Positions 1 to 12,779 of a stretch of 64,000 nucleotides of DNA are shown one piece after another. Every line of letters begins with the position of its first letter. The stretch's first letter is position 1. The translations under genes were made by a program, and so were the position numbers. The stretch is from Bos javanicus (lineage: Eukaryota; Chordata; Mammalia; Artiodactyla; Bovidae): contig NC_083881.1 in NCBI RefSeq assembly GCF_032452875.1, positions 60,209,689 to 60,273,688 on the forward strand. The letters run 5' to 3'. The notes beneath the pieces were generated by a model, which saw only the letters and a program-made list of their open reading frames with translations, searched no databases and had not been told where the DNA came from.

Positions 1-185
1 ACTGCCCTCTTTCACATTTAGCCTGGCCACCGCCTTAATAATCATCTCAGTATGACATTCCAGGCATTACTGCCAACCAGTCTGCTTTGGTCGATCATGT
101 GATGTTATGTATCAGCAGGTTGCTGTAATCCAAACAGTGGGCTAATCTCCTTACCAAAATAGTTGTATTTATTTCTTGCAGCACT

Positions 186-245
186 GTTATGTGGTAGGTA
201 GTGTTTTAATCCCCATTTACAAGTGAGGAAGTAGATGCTAAAGTA
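186..245 (+). repeat. MIR-like SINE fragment
   Basis: The stretch resembles the MIR core: a run like 'ccccatttacaagtgagga' followed by a degenerate tail. It is short and diverged, so assignment rests on pattern memory only. Confidence 0.4.
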
Positions 246-1289
246 CTATCAAATTGATTGTGATAGTAAGTCACCTCAAATCTTATATGTAAAAGGGTAA
301 AATATAAAATGAACAATAGTATAAATATAGCAAAATAAGAAAACAGTGAGATTACAGTTGATGGTAGATACTTAAACTGACGTGTTATGATAAGTTGGGA
401 ATGAGAAGTCATTATAGGATACTGAAAAATAATGGAAAAGTAGAAGACTCTGAAAGCCAGTTGGAAGATTGGGACAGACATATAGGAGACAGAGTAGGCC
501 TTTTAAGAGGTGATGAAGGCAGCCTCAGGTTGTGACTTTGAGATTTCTAGTTTTAGTTGCTGTGAGTTTTATTTCCTACACTTAAGAAGTCAGTGAGATT
601 TGCCTGTGATATTCTTAAAGTAAGTCTGCTTTTTACTTGAATTAGGTGAAATGACTATTGTTTTTCCCAAAAATCTATGATATCTATGATAATAACAGTT
701 CAGAATTTAAAATAAAGAGAAGGATTTGAGAAACACACAGTTCTGATGATATTGAATTTGTGATGTCCAGTGGACCTTTGATTATGCAGAGTCTCTGGGT
801 TAGAGATTTTTTAACTTGTCAACTGTAGATCGTAAGTGGAGATGTAGGCATGAATGAGATCTCCCATAGAGAGAGAGAAGAGCATAAAACTTTGGAATGA
901 ACCATGACATCAGTATATCAGGAGCTGGCTGAGGAAGAAGGATCCAGTCTGAGAACAGTCCCAGAAGAGTCTGAATTAGGAGAACTAAAAGAGTGATGTC
1001 AGCAAAGTCAAGGAAGTACGGGACCAAGAGGAAAAAGATCACGGTCAGGTGGCCTAAAGAAATCAGGTACCATGGAGAGTGAGGGGACATTTGATTCGGT
1101 GGTGGCCTTTGCTTGCTAACACAGTTTTGATGGGGTTAAGGTAAGAATATGAAATGTGATCTCAGTGGGTCAAAAAGACAATGCAAAGTGATGCAGCAAA
1201 AAAATTTACCAATGCATCCTGATAAGTATCAGAAACATAGTAGAAATATGTTATGATGATGAAAGAGAGGCATGATTTAGGGCTGAAAT

Positions 1290-1435
1290 AGGCCTTAGAG
1301 ATTCTTCAAATAGCAACTGCTTATTTTAACACATGAGGAAACCAAGTCTTTAAAAGGTTTAGTCGTTTATACCATGGCAGAGCCCATAGTGGCAGAACGG
1401 ATAGCACCTTAGTCTTCTGATTCCAAACCTACCGG
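1290..1435 (+). repeat. MIR-like SINE fragment
   Basis: The 'acatgaggaaaccaagtc' block followed by a 'ggcagagcccatagtggcag' block follows the order of the MIR 3' half (gaggaaactgag, then the gcagagctggga-like block). It is strongly diverged. Confidence 0.45.
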
Positions 1436-4129
1436 TATATATAGGCAAACTCTAAGCTCAAAAGGGAGGGGAATTTTCTTTTGATTTCTAATGTTTGTCG
1501 TATTCTTTGAGCATTTAAATGTGTTCTTCCTCATACATAGAAAGGGATAAATTGTGATTGTGCTAGAGTATATTAATCTGCATGTCCAGTGTATTATATG
1601 TATAAAGATGTTGGTAAAAAGCCACTGGCTGAATCTAAAACAAAATGCCAGACTCAGTCATGTTGCAAAATTTAATCAAAATATATATTCATAGCCAATT
1701 AAGAGAGAAAATTTAATTTGTGATCAGGTAGAAATATTAAATAATGTTATAGAAGTATTAAGTGAATTAGAATGTTAAATACTGAATTAAAATAACTGCT
1801 CTTATTTATGAATGTTGTGTCTATCCTTTGTCAGTTGTATGAAAATAAAATATTCACAACAGTATTTTTGAGCATCCATGCCAGATCATAATTTCTTTAG
1901 TTTTTGGTATAAGAGCACCACCTATGGGTTTCTCAGGTATTTGAGGGAAAACTTTTTAAGCGTAATCTAATAAAACAAAAATGTAATAAAATTCTTTCCT
2001 GTTTTGCTCTATAACTAGTCTCTCCAGCTCAGTTTATTTAAAGGTTAGGAGTTATTTGCTTTATCATAGGTTATTCCCACCTGGTTTTTGGATGTGTCCC
2101 AGAACTGTTAGATCAGCTGATAAGTATTTGAGTACTTACATGCATGCCATTACAGTGTTAGTTTAACGTAAAATTGTATTATTCTCTTTAACGTAAATGA
2201 ATCTTTTCATGAAAATGAACAGTTTACAATATCCTGGGGGAGACATGATAATAGTTTTTGCTAGTTTATTTGTATGTTTGTATCTTCATGAACTTAAGAA
2301 TTTCTTCAATATACTGCTACAAAATGCTTTGGCAAGAGAGTGAAGAAAGGAAAAAGGGCTTATAAATGACTTAGAGCATCTTTTCATTAATTGCTGAGAT
2401 GATAACTCATTAGAACAAGGATGGAAACAAAATTCTGGCACTTCAGTATTCAGTCAGTTCAGTTCACTTGCTCAGTCGTGTCCAACTCTTTGTGACCCCA
2501 TGGACTGCAGCACGCCAGTCTTTGCTGTCCATCACCAACTCCCAGAACTTGCTCAAACTCAACGTCCATTGAATTGGTGATTCATTCCAACCATATCTCA
2601 TTCTCTGTAGTCCCCTTCTCCTACCGCCTTCAGTCTTACCCAGCATCAGGGTCTTTTCCAAGGAGTCACTTCTTCACATCAAGTGGCCAAAGTATCGGAG
2701 TTTCAGCATCAGTCCTTCCAATGAATATTTTGGACTGATTTCCTTTAGGATGGACTGGTTGGATCTCCTTGCAGTCCAAGGGACTCTCAAGAGTCCTGTC
2801 CAACACCACAGTTAAAAAGCATCAATTCTTGGGTGCTCAGCTTTCTTTATAGTCCAACTCTCACAATCCATTCATGACTACTGGAAAAACCATAACTTTG
2901 ACTAGACGGACCTTTGTTGGCAAAGTAATATCTCTGCTTTTTAATGTGCCGTCTAGGTTGGTCATAACTTTCCTTCCAAGGAGTAAGCCTCTTTTAATTT
3001 CATGGCTGCAGTCATCATCTGTGGTGATTTGGGAGCCCCCAAAAATAAAGTCTGTCACTGTTTCCATTTTTTCCCCATCTGTTTGCCATGAAGTGATTGT
3101 ACCAGATGCCATGATCTTAGTTTTCTGAATGTTGAGTTTAAAGCCTGCTTTTTCACTCTCTTCTTTCACTTTCATCAAGAGGCTCTTTAGTTCTTCTTCA
3201 CTTTCTGTCATTAGGGTGGTGTCATCTGCACGTCTGAGGTTATTGATATTTCTCCAGGCAAACTTGATTCCAGCTTGTGCTTCCTCCAGCCCAGCATTTC
3301 TCATGATGTACTCTGCATATAAGTTAAATAAGCAGAGTCACAATACACAGCCTTGACATACTCCTTTTCCTATTTGGAACCAGTCTGTTGTTCCATGTCC
3401 AGTTCTAACTGTTGCTTCTTGACCTGCACACAGATTTCTCAAGAGACAGGCAGGTGGTCTGGTATTGCCATCTCTTTCAGAATTTTCCACAGTTTATTGT
3501 GATCCACACAGTCAAAGGCTTTGGCATAGTCAATAAAGCAGAAATAGATGTTTTTCTGGAACTCTCTTTCTTTTTTGATGATCCAGTGGATGTTGGCGAT
3601 TTGATCTCTGGTTCCTCTGGCTTTTCTAAAACCAGCTTGAACATCTGGAAGTTCACGGTTCCCATACTGTTGAAGCCTGGCTTGGAGAATTTTCAGCATT
3701 ACTTTGCTTGCGTGTGAGATGAGTGCAGTTGTGCAGTAGTTTGAACATTCTTTGGCATTGCCTTCTTTGGATTGGAATGAAAACTGACCTTTTCCAGTCC
3801 TGTGGCCACTGCTGAGTTTTCCAAATTTGCTGGCATATTGAGTGCAGCATTTTCACAGCATCATCTTTGAGGATTTGAAATAGCTCAACTGGAATTCCAT
3901 CACCTCCACTAGCTTTGTTCGCAGTGATGCTTCCTAAAACCCACTTGACTTCACATTCAAGGATGTCTGGCTCTAGATGAGTGATCACACCATCATGATT
4001 ATCTAGGTCATGAAGATCTTTTCTGTATAGTTCTGACTATTCTTACCACCTCTTAATAGCTTCTGCTTCTGTTAGGTCCATACCATTTCTGTCGTTTATT
4101 GTGCCCATCTTTGCATTAAATGTTCCCTT

Positions 4130-4621
4130 CAGTTCAGTTCAGTTCAGTCGCTCAGTCATGTCCGACTCTTTGCAACCCCATGAATTGCAGCACACCAGGC
4201 CTCCCTGTCCATCACCAACTCCCGGAGTTCACTCAAACTCACATCCATCGAGTCGGTGATGCCATCCAGCCATCTCATCCTCTGTCGTCCCCTTCTCCTC
4301 CTGCCCCAAATCCCTCTCAGCATCAGGGTCTTTTCCAATGAGTCAACTCTTCGCATGAGGTGACCAAAGTACTGGAGTTTCAGCTTTAGCATCATTCCTT
4401 CCAAAGAAATCCCAGGGCTGATCTCTTTTAGAATGGACTGGTTGGATCTGCTTGCAGTCCAAGGGACTCTCAAGAGTCTTCTCTAGCACCACAGTTCAAA
4501 AGCATCAATTCTTTGGCACTCAGCTCTCTTCACAGTCCAACTCTCATATCCATACATGACTACTGGAAAAACCATAGCCTTGACTAGACGAACCTTTGTT
4601 GGCAAAGTCATGTCTCTGCTT
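4130..4621 (-). mobile_element. BovB 3'-end fragment nested in an older BovB
   Basis: It begins with the (cagtt)n tail and reads on the minus strand as the C-terminal RT region (HLMRRVDSLEKTLML). The host element stops at ...gttccctt (4129) and resumes exactly at ggtatcttt (4622), which are contiguous in other BovB copies such as the one near 44,840. It is therefore a clean, strongly 5'-truncated insertion. Any target duplication is at most 2-4 bases (ctt/tt). Confidence 0.85.
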
Positions 4622-5023
4622 GGTATCTTTAATTTTCTTGAAGAGATCAGTAGTCTTTTCCATTCTGTTGTTTTTCTCTGTTTCATTGCACTGATCACTG
4701 AGGAAAACTTTCTTATCTTTCCTCACTATTCTTTGGAACTCTGCATTCAAATGGGTATACCTTTCCTTTTTGCCTTTGCCTTTCACTTCTCTTCTTTTCT
4801 CAGCTGTTTGTAAGGCCTCCTCAGACAACCATTTTGCCTTTTTGCGTTTCTTTTTCTTGGGGATGATCTTGATCATTGCCTCCTATACAGTGTCACAAAC
4901 CTCCGTCCATAGTTCTTCAGGCACTCTATCAAATCTAATCCTTTAAATCTGTTTCTCACTTCCAGTGTATAATCATAAGGGATTTGATTTAGGTCATACC
5001 TGAATGGTCTAGTGGTTTTCCCT

Positions 5024-5287
5024 GCTGCTGCTGCTAAGTCACTTCAGTCGTGTCCGACTCTGTGTGACCCCGTAGGCGACAGCCCACCAGGCTCCTCCAT
5101 CCCTGGGATTCTCCAGGCAAGAATACTGGAGGGGGTTGCCATTTCCTCCTCCAATGCATGAAAGTGAAAAGTGAAAGTGAAGTCACTCAGTCGTGTTCGA
5201 CTCAGAGCGACCCCAGGGACCTGCAGCCTACCAGGCTCCTCCGTCCATGGGATTTTCCAGGCAAGAGTACTGGAGTGGGGTGCCATT
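5024..5287 (-). mobile_element. Bov-A2 SINE (dimeric) nested in BovB
   Basis: It starts with gctgctgctgctaagtc, has two Bov-A monomers joined by the gcatgaaagtgaaaagtgaaag linker, and ends gtggggtgccatt. The surrounding BovB reads on either side of it (ggttttccct ... caatttagtc). Confidence 0.88.
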
Positions 5288-5888
5288 CAATTTAGTCTGA
5301 ATTTGGCAATAAAGAGTTCATGATCTGAGCCAGAATCAGCTCCCAGTTTTGTTTTTGCCGGCTGTGTAGAGCTTCTCCATTTTTGGCTGCAAAGAATATA
5401 ATCAGTCTGATTTTGGTATTGACCATCTTGTGATGTCCATGTTTAGAATCTTCTCTTGTTGTTGTTGGAAGGTGTTTGCTATGACCAGTGTGTTCTCTTG
5501 GCAAAACTCTGTTATAGCCTTTGCCCCGCTTCATTTTGTATTCCAAGGCCAAATTTGCCTGTTACTCCAGATGTCTCTTGACTTCTTGATTTTGCATTCT
5601 AGTCCCCTGTAATGAAAAGGACATCTTTTTTGGGTGTTAGTTCTAGAAGGTCTTGTAGGTCTTCATAGAACCGTTCAGCTTCTTCAGCATTACTGGTTGG
5701 GGAATAGACTTGGATTACTGTGATATTGAATGGTTTGCCTTGCTTTATTAATACTTCAGTGTTAATAAGCCCCAAATAGAATCGCATTTGGATAAACACA
5801 GTCTTTTTGTAAAATACCAAAGTATTTTTTTGGTAAGGGGAAAGCAAAAACAAGTGGAAACTTTGTGTGTGGGCAATAAGATGTATGC

Positions 5889-5948
5889 TAGATTATTATA
5901 TATATATTATTATATATATATTAATTAATATATATATATAATATATCA
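5889..5948. repeat. (TA)n low-complexity tract
   Basis: Alternating TA with occasional TT/AA interruptions over about 60 bases, just outside the right edge of the nested BovB complex. Confidence 0.85.
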
Positions 5949-6532
5949 ATGTATTGTATACCTGTATTTTCATGCCATGAATCTCTGTGTTCGAAAAGTG
6001 ATTAAAAACAAGATCCCTTTGGCAGTATACCCTAATTTCAAACTAGATGCATTTTAGGCATGAACCTGCAGAGGTTTAAAACCTTGATTGCATGTTTTCT
6101 GCAGAGAATGGCTAATTCTATTGAAATAAGTATTGACTCTCTGAGCAATATAGTTTGCCATATGTTGACCATTATGGATAAAAACTTTGTAAAATTACTC
6201 CTTAGCAAGCATACTTAACCTAAATTGAACAGACCATAACCTCTATTACATAGACACACCAAAAAAAATGGTCATTTTGGCAGCTACTTTCCCCACTTGT
6301 AATTTGCTCCTTTTTATCTGCTCGCTCTTTAAAAATTAGATAGTCTGGTCTGTCAGAGTTGTATCAAATAAGAGATTCCAAGATTTTAAATTTTACTGAA
6401 GGTTTAAACATTGATTGCATTTTTCTTTTTTTTAGCCTGTGACTCTTGAGGGAGACTAAATTCTGGGATTATTAGCTGAATTCTGGATTGTTAAAATGTG
6501 AACTGTGAGCGTTCAAGATAATGAAGGGAGAA

Positions 6533-7425
6533 TCAGTTCAGTTCAGTCGCTCAGTCGTGTCCAATACTTTGCGACCCCGTAGATTGCAGCACGTCAGGCT
6601 TCCCTTGTCCATCATCGACTCCTGGAGCTTGCTCAAACTCATGTCCCTCACATCAGTGATGCCATCCAACCATCTCATCCTCTGTCGTCCCCTTCTCTCC
6701 TGCCTTCAATCTTTCCCAGCATCAGGGTCTTTTCCAGGGAGTCAGTTCTTCACATCATGTGGCCAAAGTATTGGAGTTTCAACTTCAGTATCAGTCCTTC
6801 CAATGAATATTTGACTGATTTCCTTTAGGATAGACTGGTTGGATATCCTTGCAGTCCAAGGGACTCTCAAGAGTCTTCTCCAACACCATAGTTCAAAAGC
6901 ATCAATTCTTAGGTGCTCAGCTTTCTTTATAGTCCAACTCTCACAATCCATACATGGCTACTGGAAAAACCATAGCTTTGACTAGACAGACCTTTGTTGT
7001 CAAAGTAATGTCTCTGCTTTTTAATATGCTATCTAGGTTGGTCAAAACTTTTCTTCCCAGGAGGAAGCATCTTTCAGTTTCACAGCTGCAGTCACCATCT
7101 GCAGTGATTTTGGAGCCCCCCAAAATAAAATCTATCACTGTTTCCATTGTTTCCCCATCTATTTGCCATGAAGTGATGGAACTTGATGCCATGATCTTCG
7201 TTTTCTGAATGTTGAGTTTTAAGCCAACTTTTTCACTCTCCTCTTTCACTTTCATCAAGAGGCTCTTTAGTTATTCTTCGTTTTCTTACGTAAGTGTGGT
7301 GTCATCTGCCTATCTGTGGTTATTGATATTTCTCCCAGCAATCTTGATTCCAGCTTGTTTTTCATCCAGCCCGGCATTTTGTATGATGTACTCTGTATAT
7401 AAGTTAAATAAGCAGGGTGACAGTA
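6533..7425 (-). mobile_element. BovB LINE, 3' portion
   Basis: It starts with a tcagttcagttcagtcgctcag tail and reads on the minus strand from the RT palm region to the 3' end. The sequence stops within the region equivalent to LFNLYAEY. Many frame breaks and substitutions (for example FIGRTD in place of SLEGMML) make it one of the older copies. Confidence 0.87.
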
Positions 7426-8139
7426 TCATGCAGGCAAAGTGCTGGTAGTAGTTTGAATTTATTCTCCGTTTCTTCTAAGATATTTAGATATCTAACCACA
7501 TAATGATAACTTTAATCACTGACTATTTCAAGCCTTTATTTTTAAAATAATTTAGGAATCATTTACGACTTTGTAATAAAGTTTGGAAGTATTCCTGGAA
7601 TGAATTAAAGAACTACTTTGAAGTCATGTTTTGCTGCTTTTATCTAATCATCTACCCACTTTAACAACTCAGCATCTTACTGTTGTGTTTATATGTGCTT
7701 TCCTTTAATTATTTTGTTCAGAAGACTATATTTATATGATTTTTTTAAGTATCCAAAAAGTAGTTCAGTAAAGCTGATTTTTAGGTAGTTATAATAAATA
7801 AATTTAAAAGGTGAATCTTGGGAAAAAGATAGATGGATGGATGTACCAGTTGATCTCCATGGCTAAAGCTAGCAGTCTTGACTCTTAAATTGTGTGCAGA
7901 GATCCAAATTGAAAAGTTCCACACCTCCGCAAGACTTTATACTTGATTAGGATAAGATAATTTGACTAAAAGGAAAGAAAACAATCTAATTAGAATAATG
8001 AAAGTTTTTAAGGTTGGCCATACCATATTTATTGTATATGATTTGACATCTGATATGTTTCTTTTTAATAAATACTAATTTACTTAATGCTTTATTTAAA
8101 ATACAACAGTTTTCTAAGATTGCTTTGATTATCTTCCAG

Positions 8140-8275
8140 CCTGTGGAGAAACTCCAGAACAGATTCGAGCACCAAGTGGGATAATCACGAGCCCAGGCTG
8201 GCCTTCTGAATATCCTGCCAGAATCAACTGTAGCTGGTTCATAAGGGCAAACCCAGGGGAAATCATTACTATAAG
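8140..8275 (+). CDS. LRP12: LRP12 coding exon: start of the first CUB domain (first exon in window)
   Basis: The acceptor AG at 8138-8139 follows a pyrimidine-rich stretch, and the donor GTAATT starts at 8276. The exon enters with two bases of a codon and leaves with two (136 bp). It encodes CGETPEQIRAPSGIITSPGW and on to NPGEIITI, the N-terminal strands of a CUB domain with its first conserved cysteine and an N-C-S glycosylation sequon. The segment corresponds to about residues 46-91 of human LRP12 as I remember it. CUB domains are extracellular beta-sandwich modules that bind proteins. No start codon is expected, because the signal peptide is encoded further 5'. Confidence 0.95.
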
Positions 8276-10855
8276 GTAATTTTGATACCTCCTTGTATTA
8301 TTGTTTGATGTTTTATTACAAAATATAAATCCGCTTTCCAAATATCATCACTCAACATGCAGTATAAAAAGATGATTTTTAGAAAATAAATTGTATTTAT
8401 CATTACCGTCTTGAGGGGAAGAATAACGGCCCATTCTTCCCCTTCTATTAGGGCATGTGTTTTGAATATTTTCTAATGGTGATAATGAATTTGTGCTGAG
8501 CCATCCATATTCTTCTAGGCAATTTTTTAACAAAAGCTACATATCTGCAGAATAGTTTATTAGAATCAAGAATATAATCTTTGGCAATGAGACAAATAAA
8601 CAGACTTACTATAATTCACTTGGATATCTAGCCCATAATCTTGGTCTTGAAAGTAGAGTCCTCTACCTTAATGAATTAAAACATAGTTGTAGGCTATGCC
8701 TCTGTATATGTTATGTGTGTATAAAACTTGATGTAAGCTAATGATGGATAAATACTGTGTCTAGAAAAAGCTCATTTTTCATAACAGACAATAGATCATT
8801 TGTTAAGAATACAAAATGAAATATAATCCTAGGGAAAATAACCGTAAATTCTAAATCCTAAGAATAAATAAGATATAAATAAGGAAGATTAAGAGTATTT
8901 TAAAGACATTTAAAATTGTAGAGAAAAACTGTGGGAATAAGATACTAAGGAGGAAATACCCAGTAGAACCAGTTATTGCTTGCTTAAGGAAATTATATTG
9001 GGGTTATTAGAGGAAAAAATTTGCCTGAAAGGGAGAAAAAAGTGCACCTAAACAGAGAACTATAACACAATTAAGAATGCCGTTTCGATCACAGAAGTAT
9101 TACAAAGGCATCTTTGACAGTCTTTCATTATTTACATTTTTATGGATGAGAATCATGGAACATTAGATTTAAAAGAGACCTCGTAGATCATAGACACATA
9201 TCCCTTCATTTTTACATTTTCAAAAAAGTGGGATTCTAAATTAAGCCTATGTTTGAACGTTTCCGTCTTCCTTTTTTATATTTATTAACTCATGAGGACC
9301 AGTCACGTGAGGAACACAGTTGTTGTCTGTCCCCTTTTTTCTGTGGAAGCCATGAAACAGCAACATATGGTATGTTTTCCTTTGGTTCCTCTCTGCCCTG
9401 AGCCATAGCTTCTGGAACACTGAAGCTGAGCATCAGTGGAAGCAGTAACACTCCTCTGTGAGAAATACGATTCCCTTGCCTGATGCATGGGTGGGATGTG
9501 CCATGAAAGTTACCCTTCTGCAACTGTACCAACGTTGGAATCTGAACAATATGTCTGTTTTCTGCTACTTACAGTATGACTTAAGTACAAATGTGTTTCC
9601 AAAGTAACATTTTACCATAGGGGTTCCAAATATTTTTTAAACATGAAACTAGCATTTTTAGAGATTTTTCTTCTTTTAACCTAAAATTTCAACCGCAAAT
9701 TAAATTTGCAGCCTACCAGCTCAGTTCTGTAAAACTTGGCAATTCTTGCCAGCACAGAGGAGATGACATGGAGTACTGCCATCTGGTTCTGATCATGTGT
9801 TGGATCCTTGAGATGTCACAAAGCTACACTAAAAATCAAGCACAGTATTGAAATGCAGAGTATTAGAGGTGAGCCCAACACACCTAAAGGAAGATTTCCT
9901 AAATTCTGAACTGAGTTAACAAATTTGCATTTACACAGCCAGTCTCATAAAATAAGAAAGTAATTTTAGTAATTGTCCTAGTTCTTACTGAAACCATTAT
10001 CATGATAATAACAAACTTTTAAAGATGACATATTGACATAATATGCAAAGAAAGTCAAGTTTCACTTGTGAATATTGGTGTAATATCTTAAAAAATAGTT
10101 CAAAAGAAATTTATACCATGATCAAATGAAGTTCATTTAAACACACAATTTAGTCAGTATTAGGAAACATTAAATTCATTTACCATATTAAGTCAGAGAA
10201 AAGGTATATGATTATCTAGACACAGGTTTTAAAACTTTTTGGTAAAATGAAAATCAACATGCATTCCTGAGTTTAAAATAATTAAAATATAGATAAAAGA
10301 AACTAAAATTACATGCTATAAACAAATAATACTTAGAACTCCCCTTGTAAAACTGGTTAAACTATTTAACCAGTTTATACGCATTTTTATCCTTTCCCTG
10401 GAAATCTGCTAGAATTCACAAAGGCCACCTTATCCTCTGTCTACCTTATCCACAGAGGATTGGATTCTGGTTCCCTGCTTGAAGCCAAGGACTAGGGTCA
10501 GGATATTTTGTTTAAGAAAGAGACTGAAGAAGACTTCTACTAACCACTGCTTGAACTCTCATGGAGCTGAGAGCTTAGAAAGATAGGATGACATACCATA
10601 ATAAATGAGAATTTAACTAAGTCCCTTACTGATTCTGTGACACGATTGTAATACTGCTCTGAACTGCCACGTTAGGGCTGGTTTTAGAAAGGAGACCTAA
10701 ACAGAGGAAGTTACAGAGCAGATGCTGTGGGGGAATATAGGGGAAAAAAAATTAAAAACAGCACCAAAAATCCTCCTCAGAAGCTTGCAACCCCCAAATT
10801 TCTAGAATGTATGAAAAAATTTAATATTAATCAAAACAGCCAACAAAATCAAACT

Positions 10856-11039
10856 GTTAGTCACTCAATTGTGTCTAACTCTTTGTGACCCTATGGACTA
10901 TAGCCCGTCAGGCTCCTCTGTCCATGGAATTCTCCAGGCAAGAATACTGGAGTGGGTAGCCATTCCCTTCTCACAGGGATCGAACCTGCATCTCCCGCAT
11001 TGCTGGCAGATTCTTTGCCATCTCAGCCACCAGGGAAGC
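10856..11039 (-). mobile_element. Bov-tA SINE
   Basis: On the minus strand it reads tRNA-like head (cttccctggtggctgag), box-B-like 'gcaggttcgatccctg', then the Bov-A body ending in the cactcaattgtgtctaac region. Slightly shortened internally. Confidence 0.85.
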
Positions 11040-11443
11040 AACTTGGAACACAGATTTACTACAGACGTTTTACACTTTAATATACTGGAGTTTTTTTTCC
11101 TTAACCTTCTTTATGCCATGAGCACTTTGGTAGTTTGGTGAAACCTATAAATCCATTCCCAGAATATTTTTAAATGTATAGAATAAAACACATAGCATTA
11201 CAAAAGAAACCAGTTATTCCTGAAACACAGCTATCAGATATTTTTACAAATACATATATGTTTATTAACAATTAGTGAGCAAGCCATGCTTTTAACAGTT
11301 ACTATAATTTTAAAGTGGTTTTGAGTGTAAGTAGTTACTCTAGATATCTACTAAAACTGAAATGTAATATGAAATTTTCTATGATTTCTACTGGTGACAG
11401 TGTGAGAAGCATTATAAAAACTATTCATAGTATGTTTATTTTC

Positions 11444-11969
11444 TTTTTTTTTTATTTTACTTTATTTTTAAACTTTACAATATTGTATTAGTTTTGCCAA
11501 ATATCAAAATGAATCCGCCACAGGTATACCTGTGTTCCCCATCCTGAACCCTCGTCCCTCCTCCCTCCCCATACCCTCCCTCTGGGTCATCCCAGTGCAC
11601 CAGCCCCAAGCATCCAGTATCGTGCATCGAACCTGGACTGGCGACTCATTTCATACATGATTTTTTACATGTTTCAATGCCATTCTCCCAAATCTCCCCA
11701 CCCTCTCCCTCTCCCACAGAGTCCATAAGACTGATCTATACACCAGTGTCTCTTTTGCTGTCTCGTACACAGGGTTATTGTTACCATCTTTCTAAATTCC
11801 ATATATATGCGTTAGTATACTGTATTGGTGTTTTTCTTTCTGGCTAACTTCACTCTGTATAATAGGTTCCAGTTTCATCCACCTCATTAGAACTGATTCA
11901 AATGTATTCTTTTTAATGGCTGAGTAATACTCCATTGTGTATATGTACCGCAGCTTTCTTATCCATTCA
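11444..11969 (-). mobile_element. L1 (bovine-type) 3' end
   Basis: It opens with poly-T (the reverse of a poly-A tail) and then the 3'UTR typical of bovine L1 (ttgccaaatatcaaaatgaa), ending with 'ctgagtaatactccattgtg'. An 8-bp repeat ttattttc lies at 11436-11443 and 11970-11977, a plausible target-site duplication. It is 5'-truncated with no coding capacity. Confidence 0.8.
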
Positions 11970-12121
11970 TTATTTTCATAAGTAAAGCAATGTTAATGAA
12001 ATGTTAAATCTCAGTTACAGATGGGTGAAAATAAAATTGTCGATTTTTCTACAGAATTTGAGAATTTGAAAGGGGATTAGAAACACTGAATACTTGTAGT
12101 TGGACTTAATTAGACCAAAGC

Positions 12122-12333
12122 GTCCCTGGTGGCTCAGTGGTAAAGAATCCACCTACCAATGCAGGAGACGTGGGTTTCATCCCTGGATCAGAAAGATCCT
12201 CTGGAGAAGGGACTAGCAACCTGTTCCAGTATTCTTGCCTGGGAAATCCCATGGACAGAGAAGCCTGGCAGACTATAGTCCATGGAGTTGTAAAAGAATG
12301 GGACATGACATAGCAGCTAAACAACAACAACAA
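12122..12333 (+). mobile_element. Bov-tA SINE with target-site duplication
   Basis: The tRNA-derived head (ccctggtggctcagtggtaa) is followed by the Bov-A body and an (aac)n tail. A perfect 10-bp direct repeat agaccaaagc flanks it at 12112-12121 and 12334-12343. Confidence 0.9.
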
Positions 12334-12779
12334 AGACCAAAGCAGAGGGAAAGAAACTTTTTTTAAAAACCTATTAATATAGGAGAATATAGGAAAAGAG
12401 GAAAATGAGAAAACCCTATCCCCACCCCAAATAGAATTAAAAAAAAAAAACCAAATCTCACTTAACATTTAGAAGATAGACTATCCAGTCAGGTTTATTG
12501 GTTGGTTAACTGGTATGATCCTTCTCTAATGGGCTTTAGGAACATACCTAAAAGAGTACCAATACAGAAAATCTAAATAATGAAGATAGGAAAAGATAAG
12601 CTACGAAATACTGATCAGAAGAGAGCTAGTGTAGGAGGGTTAATCAGTTGTAATTGACTTCAAAACAAAATATTAATAACAAATGGAAGATAGAATCATG
12701 GTTAGATGTTCTGTACCTAATAACGCAGCCTGAAACCAAGCAAAAGCAAACTGTAGGGAATTACCAAGCAGATAATCTG

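Larger units (their letters stand above)
2451..5752 (-). mobile_element. BovB (RTE) LINE, 5'-truncated, interrupted by two nested insertions
   Basis: On the minus strand this reads from partial APE-type endonuclease sequence (about 5600-5750, VIQVYSPTSN-like) through the reverse transcriptase to the BovB 3' end at 2451. RT pieces include FCFIDYAKAFDCVDHNKLW near 3500 and a degraded ADDTTLM near 3210. The frame is broken many times, so it is dead. The flanks carry an 11-bp target-site duplication with one mismatch: acttcagtatt at 2440-2450 and acttcagtgtt at 5753-5763. A second BovB 3' end (4130-4621) and a Bov-A2 SINE (5024-5287) sit inside; removing both gives about 2.5 kb of original element. 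Confidence 0.88.
1..8139 (+). other. LRP12: LRP12 intron upstream of the first exon in the window (partial)
   Basis: This is non-coding sequence left of the first recognisable LRP12 exon; the preceding exon, and the signal-peptide exon, are outside the window. It ends in an acceptor whose AG is at 8138-8139. Bases 1-2439 are AT-rich with no exon-like ORF; I see only weak MIR-like pieces near 186-245 and 1290-1435. A nested BovB complex fills 2451-5752 and another BovB fills about 6533-7425. 5764-6531 and 7426-8139 are AT-rich with no gene that I can support. The ORFs here are short and either lie in repeats or lack any family resemblance. Confidence 0.8.
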
